A DNA stretch of 64,000 nt from Phycisphaerales bacterium PN19_bin_20 (GCA_021173225.1 JAJOLK010000015.1:1-64000), one strand, 5' to 3'. Numbered from the stretch's first letter, positions 8,983 to 17,383 are shown. Made by a program: numbers and translations. The notes: a model not told the origin generated them from the sequence alone.

Positions 8983-9021
8983 CGCGGCCCCGGGATGAAT
9001 CCTGGGGCCGCGGTCGTTTTT
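8983..9021 (+). terminator. Rho-independent terminator after the binding-protein gene
   Basis: CGCGGCCCC (8983-8991) pairs with GGGGCCGCG (9004-9012), with a further GGA/TCC pairing inside, followed by GTCGTTTTT. It lies 55 bases after the stop codon at 8928. Confidence 0.9.
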
Positions 9022-9163
9022 GGCGCGCAAGCTCTTCACGCTCTCTCAACAGACTCTTCACGCATTCATCACGCGCGCAGCCGCCGATCAGTCTCGAACC
9101 AGGGGTATCTTTATGCCTGTCCGGTTGAGTGTGAAGTTCATCGCCACCCAAAGGAGTTGAGGG

Positions 9164-9787
9164 ATGCAGTTTAACGTGATCAACATGCTGGCCGCCGCCG
9201 CCCTCTCGGTCGGCCTCGCCGCCCCGAGCCTCGCTGCCATCACCTTCAACGAGGCCGTCAACGGCGACGCCTCCGATGACCCCACCGCGCCGACCAACCT
9301 TGGCTCACTTGGCTTCGGGCTCAGCACCATCACCGGCAAGTTCGGTCGCCCACCAAACGCGCCCCTAGGCGGCCCAGCCGACGAGCCCGAGCTTGACTAC
9401 ATCAGCTTCACCGTCCCCGCTGGCGGCCAGCTCAACAGCTTCCGGGTGCTCAGCGTCGACATCGGCGGCGCCTTTTCCTTCCTCGCCATTGAGGCTGGCC
9501 CGCAGGTCTCGGTCCCCTGGTTCACCGTTGACCCAAGCCCGCTGCTGGGCTGGTACCACTACGGCAGCGTTGACCTGAACGTGGACATCCTCCCGGGCAT
9601 GGGCGTCGGGCAGGGGGCCATCGGCTTCACCGGCCCGCTCGGCGCCGGCACCTACACGCTCTGGCTGATGGAGCTAGACCAGTTCCGCGCGTACGACTGG
9701 TCCTTCGAGCTGCGCGTCGTCCCCGCGCCCAGCACCGCCGCCGTGCTTCTGGGTGCCGGGGTGCTGGCCTCACGCCGCCGGCGCTAG
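9164..9787 (+). CDS. Secreted protein with PEP-CTERM-like sorting tail
   Basis: A 207-residue exported protein. AAAGGAGTTGAGGG lies immediately before the ATG. A signal peptide (about 1-24, NMLAAAALSVGLAAPSLA) is followed by an acidic, beta-rich domain with YISFTVPAGGQLNSFRVLSVD and GAGTYTLWLMELDQFRAYDWSFEL. This resembles bacterial pre-peptidase-type or DVUA-like beta-sandwiches, where the segment 'F.VPAG..L..' recurs. The C-terminus is VPAPSTAAVLLGAGVLASRRRR, so the Pro motif here is PAPS instead of PAPG. It has its own transcription unit, with a terminator upstream and repeats downstream. Surface or matrix location is inferred; ligand unknown. Confidence 0.8.
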   Translation: MQFNVINMLAAAALSVGLAAPSLAAITFNEAVNGDASDDPTAPTNLGSLGFGLSTITGKFGRPPNAPLGGPADEPELDYISFTVPAGGQLNSFRVLSVDIGGAFSFLAIEAGPQVSVPWFTVDPSPLLGWYHYGSVDLNVDILPGMGVGQGAIGFTGPLGAGTYTLWLMELDQFRAYDWSFELRVVPAPSTAAVLLGAGVLASRRRR

Positions 9788-10164
9788 AACAACACGTAGG
9801 CCCGGGTTTCTTTCACTCTCTTGGGCAGTTTCCGACCCGCCATGCCCATGCCTCGCGTGGGGCCGGCTTTCATCCTGCCAACTCTCTGCCTCGCGTGGGG
9901 AGGATTTCATCCTGTCAACTCTTTGCCTCGGGCCGGATTTCATCCTGCCAGCGGGCCTCAGGCCCAACCCTCCGCACTCGTCGCTCGCCGCCGCTCCGCC
10001 CAACTGTCACCGGGGTCGGCGGTTCTCCCTTGCCGCCTAAGTTGTCCTCGGGGACGTTGGCGGGGTCTAGAGTCCGACCCGCGCATGGCCGCTCCCGCCC
10101 GTGATCTCGGGCGTCGTGATCGTGAGCATCCACCGGCGCGGCACGCTTCACCGGAGACACGCCC
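9788..10164. other. Intergenic region with direct repeats
   Basis: No coding frame of quality is present. The first 160 bases hold the GCCTCGCGTGGGG repeat cluster (listed separately). The remainder (9951-10164) is GC-rich and leads to adk. GAGCATCCACCGGCGCGGC and neighbouring bases show no clear promoter elements. Confidence 0.6.
9850..9950. repeat. Cluster of three 37-38 bp direct repeats
   Basis: Unit 1 (9850-9887) starts GCCTCGCGTGGGGCCGGC and continues TTTCATCCTGCCAACTCT. Unit 2 (9888-9924) is the same with AGGA for CCGGC. Unit 3 (from 9925) lacks the CGTG and ends at CATCCTGCCA. The units are contiguous with no unique spacers. A related single copy sits at 4566-4600. Confidence 0.85.
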
Positions 10165-10995
10165 ATGGCGACGCACGCCCGCTACCGCACGATCCTGCTC
10201 TTTGGCCCCCCCGGCGCGGGCAAGGGCACACAGGGCAAAATCCTCGGGCACGTCCCGGGCTTCTACCACCTCTCCTGCGGCGACGTCTTCCGCAACGTTG
10301 ACATCAATAGTGCGCTGGGCCGCACCTTTATTGAGTATTCCTCCAAAGGCCTGTTGGTCCCCGACGAGCCCACCGTCGCGATGTGGAGCCAGCACATGCA
10401 CGCCCGCACCGTCATGAGCATCTTCAAGCCCGACGTTGACCTGCTGGTGCTCGACGGCATACCGCGCAACCCACACCAGGCCCAGCTGCTTGAGCGCCAC
10501 GTCAAGATCCTCAAGATTATCCACCTGGTCTGCCCTGACGAGGACAAGATGATCGAGCGCCTCCGCCGCCGCGCCATCAAAGAAAACCGCTTCGACGACG
10601 CGCGCGAAGACGTCATCCGCAAGCGCTGGGAGGTCTACAAGGACGAGACCTACCCCGTCCTGGATTGCTACCCCAAGGGCCTGATCGCCGAGGTTGACGC
10701 CATGGGCTCGCCCGGCGAGGTGCTCATCGAGGTCCTCAGGCGCGTCGTGCCCGTGCAAGACTCGCACTTCGGCAACCGCCTGAGCCCGCAAGAGGCCAAG
10801 GCCGACCGCGCCATCGGTGCCAACACCGCCGACATCGCCGAGCGAGTCCAGAAGGCCAAAGACGCCAAAAAGGTCGCCAGCGAGCAGAACGGCCAGCCCG
10901 CCCGCAAGGCGCCTGCGATCAAGCAGCCCACCAACAGGCAGCCCGCCAGCACGCTTAGCAACGGCCAGGCCAGCAAGCCCGCCGCCAAACGCTGA
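10165..10995 (+). CDS. adk: Adenylate kinase with basic C-terminal tail
   Basis: Interconverts ATP + AMP and 2 ADP. The P-loop GPPGAGKGTQ is at 14-23; SCGDVFR (about 37-43) and the LDGIPRNPHQAQ segment are the AMP-binding and 'DG.PR' family motifs; RLRRRAIKENRFDDAREDVIRKR carries the lid arginines. The lid is the short, zinc-free form, as in eukaryotic AK1-type enzymes. After about residue 205 the protein has some 70 residues not found in standard Adk, rich in Ala, Lys, Gln and Pro and probably disordered. Start codon context is weak (GACACGCCC before ATG). It is followed by a strong hairpin terminator. Confidence 0.92.
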   Translation: MATHARYRTILLFGPPGAGKGTQGKILGHVPGFYHLSCGDVFRNVDINSALGRTFIEYSSKGLLVPDEPTVAMWSQHMHARTVMSIFKPDVDLLVLDGIPRNPHQAQLLERHVKILKIIHLVCPDEDKMIERLRRRAIKENRFDDAREDVIRKRWEVYKDETYPVLDCYPKGLIAEVDAMGSPGEVLIEVLRRVVPVQDSHFGNRLSPQEAKADRAIGANTADIAERVQKAKDAKKVASEQNGQPARKAPAIKQPTNRQPASTLSNGQASKPAAKR

Positions 10996-11043
10996 GCAGC
11001 TAAAGGGCCCTCACTCTTACACCATTCTTGCCATTAACGCAAG

Positions 11044-11088
11044 AACACCAAGCTTGTGCGCACGAGCGCGCAGCTTGGTGTTTGCTTA
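11044..11088 (+). terminator. Strong hairpin terminator between convergent genes
   Basis: An 11-bp perfect stem, AACACCAAGCT (11044-11054) with AGCTTGGTGTT (11072-11082), a GC-rich loop, and a T-containing tail (TTTGCTT). It ends adk transcription. The minus-strand side (TTCTTGCG) is less T-rich but may also stop the converging DinB-fold gene. The rest of 10996-11300 shows no gene. Confidence 0.88.
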
Positions 11089-11300
11089 CTTACGCACTCC
11101 CCGCCACAGGGCTTTACGGCGAGCGTAGAGGCCCGTCACAGCCCGCCAACCCCGACCCGACCTTGGGGTTGACCGGTCACGCGGGATCGATCCTGAGCGA
11201 TCGTGGCGGGCCGCGCTTTCGGCCTCAGAACTCCGGATTTGTGCGCTCAACTGCGCAGCTTACATCGACCTGCTTACCTCGACCCGCCCACATCGCCCAC

Positions 11301-11885
11301 TTACATGGCGCTGCCAAGGCCCTGCATCCGGCGCCACGCGCTGACCTGACCAAGGTGGATCATGTGGTGCGTAGACATCAAGAAGTTGATCACCATCCCC
11401 TTGGTCGGGAACAGCTCCTTCATACGCCCCTCAGCGGGGTTCGCCTCGCTAAGCTGCGCGTCGCTGGCGTGCTTGATCGCGGTGACGGCCGCATCAAAGC
11501 CCGCGAAGTAGAAGCTCGTGACGGCCTCCATCGTCGGGTAGATCGTGCCCTTGGCGTCGTCTTGGCAGGGCGTCCCGTTCTTGAACAGCTCGTCGAAGCC
11601 AGCTGGAACCGCCGCCGCGCCCGCGGGCTGGCCGAGTAACTCGAGGACGCGGCAGTTGTAGATCGAGAGGTGCCCGAAGGCCCACGCGGGGTGGTTGGAT
11701 TGCACGGTCATGCCGCCCGGGGCCGCGAGGCGCGCGAACATCGCGGGCGTGACGTCTTTGAGCATCGCCTTGGCGAAGTCGCGCGTGAGGGCCGCGGGCG
11801 CCAGCACGATCGGCGCGAGCAGCGTTTGGGCGGCGTGGGTGGCGTGGGTGGCGTGGGTGGCGTGGGGGGCGGTGACGGTGTTCAT
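11301..11885 (-). CDS. DinB-superfamily protein
   Basis: A 194-residue protein of the DinB / YfiT four-helix fold. Seen: a helix beginning RDFAKAMLKDVTPAMFA, NHPAWAFGHLSIYN with the first family histidine, and the C-terminal FLMSTHHMIHLGQVSAWRRMQGLG, the 'HD..H.GQ..' type signature that binds a divalent metal and ends most DinB proteins. These are often thiol-dependent transferases or of unknown activity. The N-terminus has three ATH repeats, coded by a 9-bp tandem repeat (11835-11870). AAAGGA lies about 8 bases before the ATG. It sits 82 bases downstream of the ThiF-type gene on the same strand. Confidence 0.8.
   Translation of the reverse strand: MNTVTAPHATHATHATHAAQTLLAPIVLAPAALTRDFAKAMLKDVTPAMFARLAAPGGMTVQSNHPAWAFGHLSIYNCRVLELLGQPAGAAAVPAGFDELFKNGTPCQDDAKGTIYPTMEAVTSFYFAGFDAAVTAIKHASDAQLSEANPAEGRMKELFPTKGMVINFLMSTHHMIHLGQVSAWRRMQGLGSAM
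11835..11870 (-). repeat. 9-bp tandem repeats coding ATH units
   Basis: GGCGTGGGT is repeated four times on the plus strand with one end variant. On the minus strand it codes Ala-Thr-His repeats at the N-terminus of the DinB-superfamily protein. Confidence 0.9.
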
Positions 11886-11967
11886 GGCAGATCCTTTGAA
11901 ATGCGGGCGTGAGGTTGAGACGCTTCAAACCAAGGTTGAGGCATTGGACGTGCGAAGGGCCCGGGGC

Positions 11968-12999
11968 TTACGCGCCGACGTATCGAGCGTACACCGCGCG
12001 GGCGGCGGCAGGGTCGGTGGTGTTGCCGACGATCGCGCGCCCGTCGGCAAAGACCGCCAGCGGCGTCCCGTCGGCGAGCGTCCCGCTGATGGCGGCAGTC
12101 GAGCGTGTAAAAGTCCCGGCGCTGGCGAGCCGCGCGTGCAGGCGATCCATCTCGGGGCCGCCATTGGCGTGGGCGGCGTGAAGCTGGACGCTGTTGCGCC
12201 CGCAGAGCACTCGGGGCGCGTCGCCGTAGGCGCCGCTCAAGAAGTCAAAGCGGCGCTGCGCGCAGCAGGGGCAGTGCGGGTCGCGTGCGGCGTGAAGGTC
12301 AAGACGCGAGCGCTGGTTGGCCCAGAGGTCAAAGCTCAGCAGCGTGCCGCTAAGGGCCGCAGGGCTGACGATGAGCTTGATGGCGTCGGCGGCCTGGGTT
12401 GCGCCGATGATCGCGGCGACCGGGCCGAGGATGCCCGCGGTGTCGCACGTCTCAGCCTCGCCCGGCGGCGGCGCGTCAGGAAAGACGCAGCGCAGACACG
12501 CGGTCTGCCCGGGGATAATGGTCAGCTGCGTGCCGCGCGTGGCAACGGCCCCGCCATACACCAGCGCGAGCGTGTGCTTGACGCATAGGTCGTTGAGCAG
12601 GTAGCGGGTCGCGAAGTTGTCGGTGCAGTCAAGGATGAGGCTCGGGCGCGGGTGCGGGCGGATCAGCGCCTCGGCGTTCTCGTGCGTCAGATCTTCGCAG
12701 ATCGCCTCACATCGCAGCGAGGCGTTGACTGCGCGCAGGCGGTCGGCGGCGGCCTCGGCCTTCGGTCGCCCCACGTCGCGCTCGGCAAAGAGCGTCTGGC
12801 GTTGAAGGTTTGTCAGCTCGACTACGTCACGGTCAACAATCGAGAGCCGTCCGACGCCCGCGCGGGCTAACAGATCGAGCGCCGGACAGCCCAGCGCGCC
12901 GCAGCCGACGACCATCACGTGTGCGGCGGCAAGCCTGGCCTCGGCGGCGTGGCCGAAGCCAGGAAGGATCGACTGGCGGTGGTAGCGGCTGACGGTCAT
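11968..12999 (-). CDS. ThiF/MoeB/HesA-type adenylyltransferase
   Basis: An E1-like enzyme that adenylates the C-terminal glycine of a ubiquitin-fold sulfur carrier such as ThiS or MoaD. Seen: RYHRQSILPGFG at the start, the nucleotide-binding VGCGALG (31-37), DRDVVELTNLQRQ with the family's R/Q residues, DCTDNFATRYLLND, and paired zinc-binding cysteines in CLRC and CPCC. The C-terminal 80 residues (from LCGRNSVQLHAAH) form an extra domain seen in some ThiF-family proteins instead of a rhodanese domain. A candidate carrier is the ThiS at 1313-1711. The sequence cannot separate thiamine from molybdopterin roles. Start ATG at 12999 has a weak ribosome site. Confidence 0.85.
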   Translation of the reverse strand: MTVSRYHRQSILPGFGHAAEARLAAAHVMVVGCGALGCPALDLLARAGVGRLSIVDRDVVELTNLQRQTLFAERDVGRPKAEAAADRLRAVNASLRCEAICEDLTHENAEALIRPHPRPSLILDCTDNFATRYLLNDLCVKHTLALVYGGAVATRGTQLTIIPGQTACLRCVFPDAPPPGEAETCDTAGILGPVAAIIGATQAADAIKLIVSPAALSGTLLSFDLWANQRSRLDLHAARDPHCPCCAQRRFDFLSGAYGDAPRVLCGRNSVQLHAAHANGGPEMDRLHARLASAGTFTRSTAAISGTLADGTPLAVFADGRAIVGNTTDPAAARAVYARYVGA

Positions 13000-13042
13000 G
13001 CGTTGTCAAAGAGTAGAGGTCGGCTGCTGGCAAGAAGATCGT

Positions 13043-14407
13043 TCAGGCCCGCGTGATAGTGATCTCGAGCACCTCGGGCGGGACGCCCAGGCGGATCGGG
13101 AGAATCGACGTGCCGATGCCTGCGGAGATCAGCACCCGGCACGAGGGGCCTTGGACCAGCCCGCGCGCGTACTTGGCACCGTAGCGGCTAGGGACAATCG
13201 GCGTGCCCAGCAGCGGCAAACGCACCTGGCCGCCGTGGGTGTGCCCGCTGAGCATCAGGTCAACGCGGATGGGGCGGAGCGCGGGCAGCTCGGCGACGTC
13301 TGGGTTGTGCGAAAGGAGGACGCGCGGGGTCTGCGGGTCAACATCGCCCAGCGCGGCGTGAACTTCGACGAGGCCGTGGTCAAGGTCGCCCACGCCAGCA
13401 ACGCAGAGGGCCTGCCCGGGCGGGGGTGCAAGGGTGGTGAGCGTGCGCGAGCGGGCGTCAAGGTAGAGCCGGGCGTTGTCGATCATGCGGACGCCCGCCC
13501 GGAGCAATGCGGCGTGCATCAGCGGCGCGCACCGAGCGTAGTGGTCGTGATTGCCCAGCACGCCGACCACCGGCACGCCGGATTGCGCGAAGGGGGCGAG
13601 CAGCTCAGCAGCGGGAGTGACCTGCGCGGGTCCGCGCGTGATGTAATCACCCACCAGCACGGCCAGATCGGGGCGCAGGTCCAAGGCCATCTGCACGGCG
13701 CGGCGGATGTGAGCGGCGGGCACGTCTGGGCCAAGGTGGGTGTCGCAGACCTGGGCAATGCGAAGGCCGTCGAGCGCGGCGGGAAGATCAGCGATTGGGA
13801 CCCGGTAACGCGTGACGCGGAGACTGCGGGGCGTGACGACCGTGCCGGTCACGAGCAGACCCGCGGTGCTGGCGGCGCTCGCGAGGACGACGGCGGCGGC
13901 GCCGTCAGTGAAAAGGCGACGGCGGGAGAGATCGGCGCTGGCCGGTTCGGTTGGAGTGGCGGGTTGAATTTGGCGGGCGGACCCGCGTGCCCAGCGCCAG
14001 AGCGTGAAGACAGAGAGGGTGAGGGCGAGCCAGAGAGTCCAGGAGATTGCGTGGGCGAGTAGGGCGGCGGGCAGGGCGGCGTCGTTCGTGCCACGAAGGA
14101 CGATGAGGACGGCTCGGCCGGATATGGCAAGGGTTGAGAAGAGGTTGGCCATGTGGCTGAGTGGGCCTTGGCCCAGGCCGACGGGGGCCGGGGGATCAGC
14201 AAACGGGACTATGGCGGTGCGCCAGTGCAGGGCGATGCCGAGCGATGCCATGAGCGCGGCGAGCACAAAGCAGGCGATGGTTACGCGGCGAGATGGCAAA
14301 GCGTGCCGGACGGCGGCCAAGAGGGCGGCGCGTGGGTTATGGATTGGCGTCGGCGTTGGATAGCCGTGGGCTTGTGGGGGTCGTGGTGGTTCGGGCGCGA
14401 TCGTCAC
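13043..14407 (-). CDS. Membrane-anchored metallophosphoesterase
   Basis: A 454-residue calcineurin-like phosphoesterase. Metal-binding motifs occur in order: CDTHLG (D-x-H), VGDYITRGP (GD), VLGNHDHY (GNHD), LLSHNPD and GHTHGGQVRLP (GH-x-H). This order and the trailing 'RYGAKYARG' match the YkuE/LpxG-like membrane-associated subgroup. Before the catalytic domain lie two or three hydrophobic segments (about 43-63, 95-135, and one after SRRRLF near 165-195). The twin-arginine-like SRRRLF before the last suggests Tat-style translocation or a signal anchor. The start is a GTG at 14407 in weak context, so a shorter N-terminus is possible. Substrate may be a phospholipid or UDP-diacylglucosamine-like compound; this is inference. 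Confidence 0.82.
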   Translation of the reverse strand: MTIAPEPPRPPQAHGYPTPTPIHNPRAALLAAVRHALPSRRVTIACFVLAALMASLGIALHWRTAIVPFADPPAPVGLGQGPLSHMANLFSTLAISGRAVLIVLRGTNDAALPAALLAHAISWTLWLALTLSVFTLWRWARGSARQIQPATPTEPASADLSRRRLFTDGAAAVVLASAASTAGLLVTGTVVTPRSLRVTRYRVPIADLPAALDGLRIAQVCDTHLGPDVPAAHIRRAVQMALDLRPDLAVLVGDYITRGPAQVTPAAELLAPFAQSGVPVVGVLGNHDHYARCAPLMHAALLRAGVRMIDNARLYLDARSRTLTTLAPPPGQALCVAGVGDLDHGLVEVHAALGDVDPQTPRVLLSHNPDVAELPALRPIRVDLMLSGHTHGGQVRLPLLGTPIVPSRYGAKYARGLVQGPSCRVLISAGIGTSILPIRLGVPPEVLEITITRA

Positions 14408-14640
14408 GGGCGAGGTACGGCCTATGGGCAGGACGGGTTCTGAGGTGCGCGGAGGCGTAGTTGCATGGCAGCTGATGGCAGAAGCGGCCGAGGGCGCACA
14501 GCCCAGTCGCCAGTGGTGCCAAGGTAACGAGGCCGGTTGAAAATAGCTCTGTAGTCACTCGGTCTTTGGAGCGCCGGGTTCTCTACCCGGCACCTAGAAA
14601 AGGCAGTCGGAAGACTGGAGCACCGGGAACGCCGCTCGAC

Positions 14641-14674
14641 TAAAGAACAAGCCCCCAAGTGAACTCAGGGGCTT
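14641..14674 (-). terminator. Terminator of the first tandem PEP-CTERM-like gene
   Basis: Read on the minus strand, AAGCCCC and GGGGCTT pair around a 12-base loop and are followed by GTTCTTTA. It lies 55 bases beyond the stop codon at 14730. The remainder of 14408-14729 has a second GC hairpin (GCCGGGT/ACCCGGC, about 14573-14591) but no gene. Confidence 0.75.
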
Positions 14675-14729
14675 GCGCGAAACACGTCTCTGAGAAGAGG
14701 CGACGGGCAAGGGCCCGCTTCGGTCAGAA

Positions 14730-15380
14730 TTAGGCCTGACGGCGGCGACGTCCAGCGGCCAGGGCGCCGAGGGCGAGCACGGCGGCGGCGCCGGGGGTCG
14801 GGATGTTGGGGCCGAGGGTCGTGACGGTCGTGACCGAGCCGTCGATCACGTTGGCCAGGACCTCGCGGAAAGCGGGGGCGTTGGTCTGGAGGACGATACG
14901 GCGGCCAATGGTGCCGGGGGTCAGCGGGACGGTGGAGCTGTTCTGGGCGAAGTCCACACCGATGACGTTGCCGTTACCGCTGGTAGAGCGATCGATATCG
15001 AAGGGGATGACGCCGAGGGAAGCGATGTCGTAGGCGGCATCGACCTGCCAGCCGTTGAAGCCGGTGATGGTGAGGCGGTTGATGGCGTCGGTGCTGGTGA
15101 AGTCGTTGGAGAGGGTGTAGACGAAGGTCAGGCCGCCGAGGGGGTTGGTGGTATCACCCTGGAGGACTTGGACGTTGAGGGTGCCGGTGTAGGCGCCGCT
15201 GGTGAAGGGTGAGTTGAGTGAGGCGATGACGGTGCCGGTCGGGGCGGCCTCGCCGGGCGCACCGCCGAGGGTCGTCTCAAAGCTGACGCCTGGGGCGAGG
15301 AGGCTGGCCTGGGAGGTCCCCGCAAGGGCGAGGATGCCGGTGATGCTGACAAGACCGACGAGAGCAGTGAACGAGCGCAT
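14730..15380 (-). CDS. PEP-CTERM-like secreted protein, tandem paralogue 1
   Basis: 216 residues from an ATG with GGGAG 8 bases upstream; longer frames only add low-quality sequence. Signal peptide about 1-26 (FTALVGLVSITGILALAGTSQA). The body contains the shared core of the three tandem paralogues: TNPLGGLTFVYTLSND, INRLTITGFNGWQVD, then RSTSGNGNVIGVDF and VLQTNAPAFREVLANVIDGSVTTV. The tail is IPTPGAAAVLALGALAAGRRRRQA, a PTPG version of the sorting signal. Exported and probably surface-anchored; ligand unknown. A terminator follows it, so it may be transcribed separately from its upstream neighbour. Confidence 0.82.
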   Translation of the reverse strand: MRSFTALVGLVSITGILALAGTSQASLLAPGVSFETTLGGAPGEAAPTGTVIASLNSPFTSGAYTGTLNVQVLQGDTTNPLGGLTFVYTLSNDFTSTDAINRLTITGFNGWQVDAAYDIASLGVIPFDIDRSTSGNGNVIGVDFAQNSSTVPLTPGTIGRRIVLQTNAPAFREVLANVIDGSVTTVTTLGPNIPTPGAAAVLALGALAAGRRRRQA

Positions 15381-15586
15381 GCAGGAACTCCCAAAAGTGA
15401 AAGAGCTGGAACTGAGAAGATTATACACGCCTGCGCGGGTGGTGCAAGCAAAGTGGGCCCGAGAGCGATGGAGTTGACGAATCCCTCACAGAGCTCTGGG
15501 AAGATGGGGAATCAAGGCGGCTTGCGGCCAGTAAGTTGGTGAATGAGTCGGCAGGAATCTGCATGAGGCTTGGAGGTGCGGGAGGG

Positions 15587-15621
15587 AAAAAAAAGAACCC
15601 CCGAGGAAGGCCTCGGGGGCT
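15587..15621 (-). terminator. Strong rho-independent terminator after tandem paralogue 2
   Basis: On the minus strand, a 9-bp CCCCCGAGG/CCTCGGGGG stem with a 4-base loop is followed by TTCTTTTTTTT. It begins 30 bases after the stop at 15651 and isolates this gene from paralogue 1. Confidence 0.95.
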
Positions 15622-15650
15622 TATAGGTAGGTGCGAGCAATCAACGAAAC

Positions 15651-16271
15651 TTAGCGGCGGCGACGGCCAGCGGCCAGAGCGCCCAGGCCCAGAAGGGCAG
15701 CGGCGCCAGGGGCGGGGATCGGGGCGGGCACGACGTTGGTGCCGATAGAGCCGTCGATGACCTGGACGGTGTTGTTGCGCCAGTCGGGGGCGTTGGTGCG
15801 GAAGACGGAGAACCAGCTGGTCTGGCCGGGCAGGATGGTGCCGGAGCCGAAGAGCTCGAAGCCGGCACCAACGGTGTCGCCACCGTTGGCGACGTCACGG
15901 TCGAGGGTTGTGGGGAACAGGCCTGGGGTGACGTTACTGGAGCTGGAGGAGTAGGTTCCGTCAACGAGCCAGTTGCCGAAGCCGTTGATGGTGAAGCGGC
16001 TGATCTGGTTGGAGCTGGACGCGGAGTTGAGAACGGCGTAGACAAAGGTCAGGCCGCCGAGGGGGTTCAATGCACCCTCGTCCCGGACCTCAAAGAACAC
16101 TCTGGCGGAGAACGTCGCCGCGGTGACGACGACCGACCCCGAGGTCACCACGGTGCCCGAGACGGGCGCACCGACGACAGGGAAAATGGTACCACCGGGG
16201 GGCAGGGGCGCGGCAAAGGCGGTCCCTGCGAGGCCGGCGATGCTCAGAACGATGGCGATGTTGGTCTTCAT
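15651..16271 (-). CDS. PEP-CTERM-like secreted protein, tandem paralogue 2
   Basis: 206 residues; ATG at 16271 preceded by AGGAGAT. Signal peptide about 1-19 (TNIAIVLSIAGLAGTAFA). The shared core is present: LNPLGGLTFVYAVLNS, ISRFTINGFGNWLVDG, DRDVANGGDTVGAGFELFG and SVFRTNAPDWRNNTVQVIDGS. The tail is VPAPIPAPGAAALLGLGALAAGRRRR. Like the others it contains the acidic/aspartate-rich DRD segment before the last hydrophobic strand. The three genes are 30-40 percent alike by eye, more similar in the core and tail than in the leader. Own terminator at 15587-15621. Function unknown, presumably a matrix or surface protein. Confidence 0.82.
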   Translation of the reverse strand: MKTNIAIVLSIAGLAGTAFAAPLPPGGTIFPVVGAPVSGTVVTSGSVVVTAATFSARVFFEVRDEGALNPLGGLTFVYAVLNSASSSNQISRFTINGFGNWLVDGTYSSSSSNVTPGLFPTTLDRDVANGGDTVGAGFELFGSGTILPGQTSWFSVFRTNAPDWRNNTVQVIDGSIGTNVVPAPIPAPGAAALLGLGALAAGRRRR

Positions 16272-16523
16272 GGGCGATCTCCTCTCTCTTCTCTTCTCCG
16301 ACACGACTGGTTGGGCGGTGCACTTGAGCTCACCACTGCCGCGAACACGCGGCGTGCCTCTTGGGGCCTTTCGGCTAGTCGAGGCCTTTGAATGACCCTC
16401 AGGACGATTTCCGCCCTAGGGGCCCGCAACGTGAAGAAACCTTGAACTGCCGTGGGATTACTGATGCGTGTGGATCAGGTCCCGGACAGTCGTGAATCTG
16501 AGTGGGGTCTAACGAATTCGAGC

Positions 16524-17165
16524 TTAGCGACGACGACGGCGAGCGATGGCCAAGCCGCCAAGGATCACCAGTCCAGCCGCGCCGGGGGCGGGGATGGCGG
16601 GAACCAGGATGGGGGCGGTGGTCACGGCACCGTCGATGACGTTGCCGATGTTCGTGGTGAAGAAGGGGGCATCGGTCTGGATGACCAAGCCGCGTGAGAT
16701 CTGCCCGGGGGCGATGCGAGTGAAGCCGGGGAGGATCGAGAGGAAGCTGAAGCCGACGACATTGGAGGTCAAGTCACGGTCGGTGGCGACGGGACGGACC
16801 GGGGGCGGCAGGACGGGGATCGCGGGGATCGGGCCGCCTGCGGGGTCCGTCGAGGCGTCAGTCAGCCAGCCAGCGAACCCGTTGAGGGTGAGGCGGTTGA
16901 GGCTGTTGATGCTCGTAACGTCATTGGCCATGTAGTATACGAACGTCAGCCCGCCGTGGGGGTTGGACACGTCACCCGACAGCACGAAGCTGTAGAGCGT
17001 ACCGGAGTACAGGCCCGTGGCGAAGGGGGACGCGAGCGAAGCGACCACGGTACCAATGGGCGCTGCTTCCACCGGAGCGGTGAACAGCGAGGTACCGGGA
17101 AGCAACGGAGCGGCAAAGGCCGCAGACGACAGCGCGAGCGCGCTTGCGAAGACGAAAGACTTCAT
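16524..17165 (-). CDS. PEP-CTERM-like secreted protein, tandem paralogue 3
   Basis: 213 residues; ATG at 17165 with GAGAGGAGTG shortly before it. Signal peptide about 1-18 (FVFASALALSSAAFA). The shared core reads SNPHGGLTFVYYMAND, LNRLTLNGFAGWLTD, ATDRDLTSNVVGFSFL and IQTDAPFFTTNIGNVIDGAV. It carries an insert rich in proline (PIPAIPVLPPPVRP) that the other two lack. The tail is VPAIPAPGAAGLVILGGLAIARRRRR. It is the most upstream of the tandem trio. No clear terminator was found between it and paralogue 2 (16272-16523 is otherwise featureless). Confidence 0.82.
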   Translation of the reverse strand: MKSFVFASALALSSAAFAAPLLPGTSLFTAPVEAAPIGTVVASLASPFATGLYSGTLYSFVLSGDVSNPHGGLTFVYYMANDVTSINSLNRLTLNGFAGWLTDASTDPAGGPIPAIPVLPPPVRPVATDRDLTSNVVGFSFLSILPGFTRIAPGQISRGLVIQTDAPFFTTNIGNVIDGAVTTAPILVPAIPAPGAAGLVILGGLAIARRRRR

Positions 17166-17383
17166 AACCCTCACTCCTCTCGTGCACTTTCGCACACGGT
17201 ACTTTGAGGCCTGAGACCTCAATGCGGACGACACACGTGCAGAGAATACCAGCGCGAATGGCTTTGTGCAAGGCACGGGGGCAAATATCCCAAAAGATTT
17301 CTGGCTTCACGCTTCCTTAGCATTGGGAGGTCGTTGTCCGTATATACAGCCTTTTTGCAGCCCTAATCTGTCCAACATACATG

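Noticed and set aside
12998..14062. 354-residue plus-strand frame opposite the metallophosphoesterase
   Set aside because: Antisense to conserved metal-binding motifs, composition is Gly/Arg/Ala-rich and no motif is seen.
14571..14591. GCCGGGT/ACCCGGC hairpin as a terminator
   Set aside because: The stem is fair but no T-run follows on either strand; the hairpin at 14641-14674 is the better terminator.
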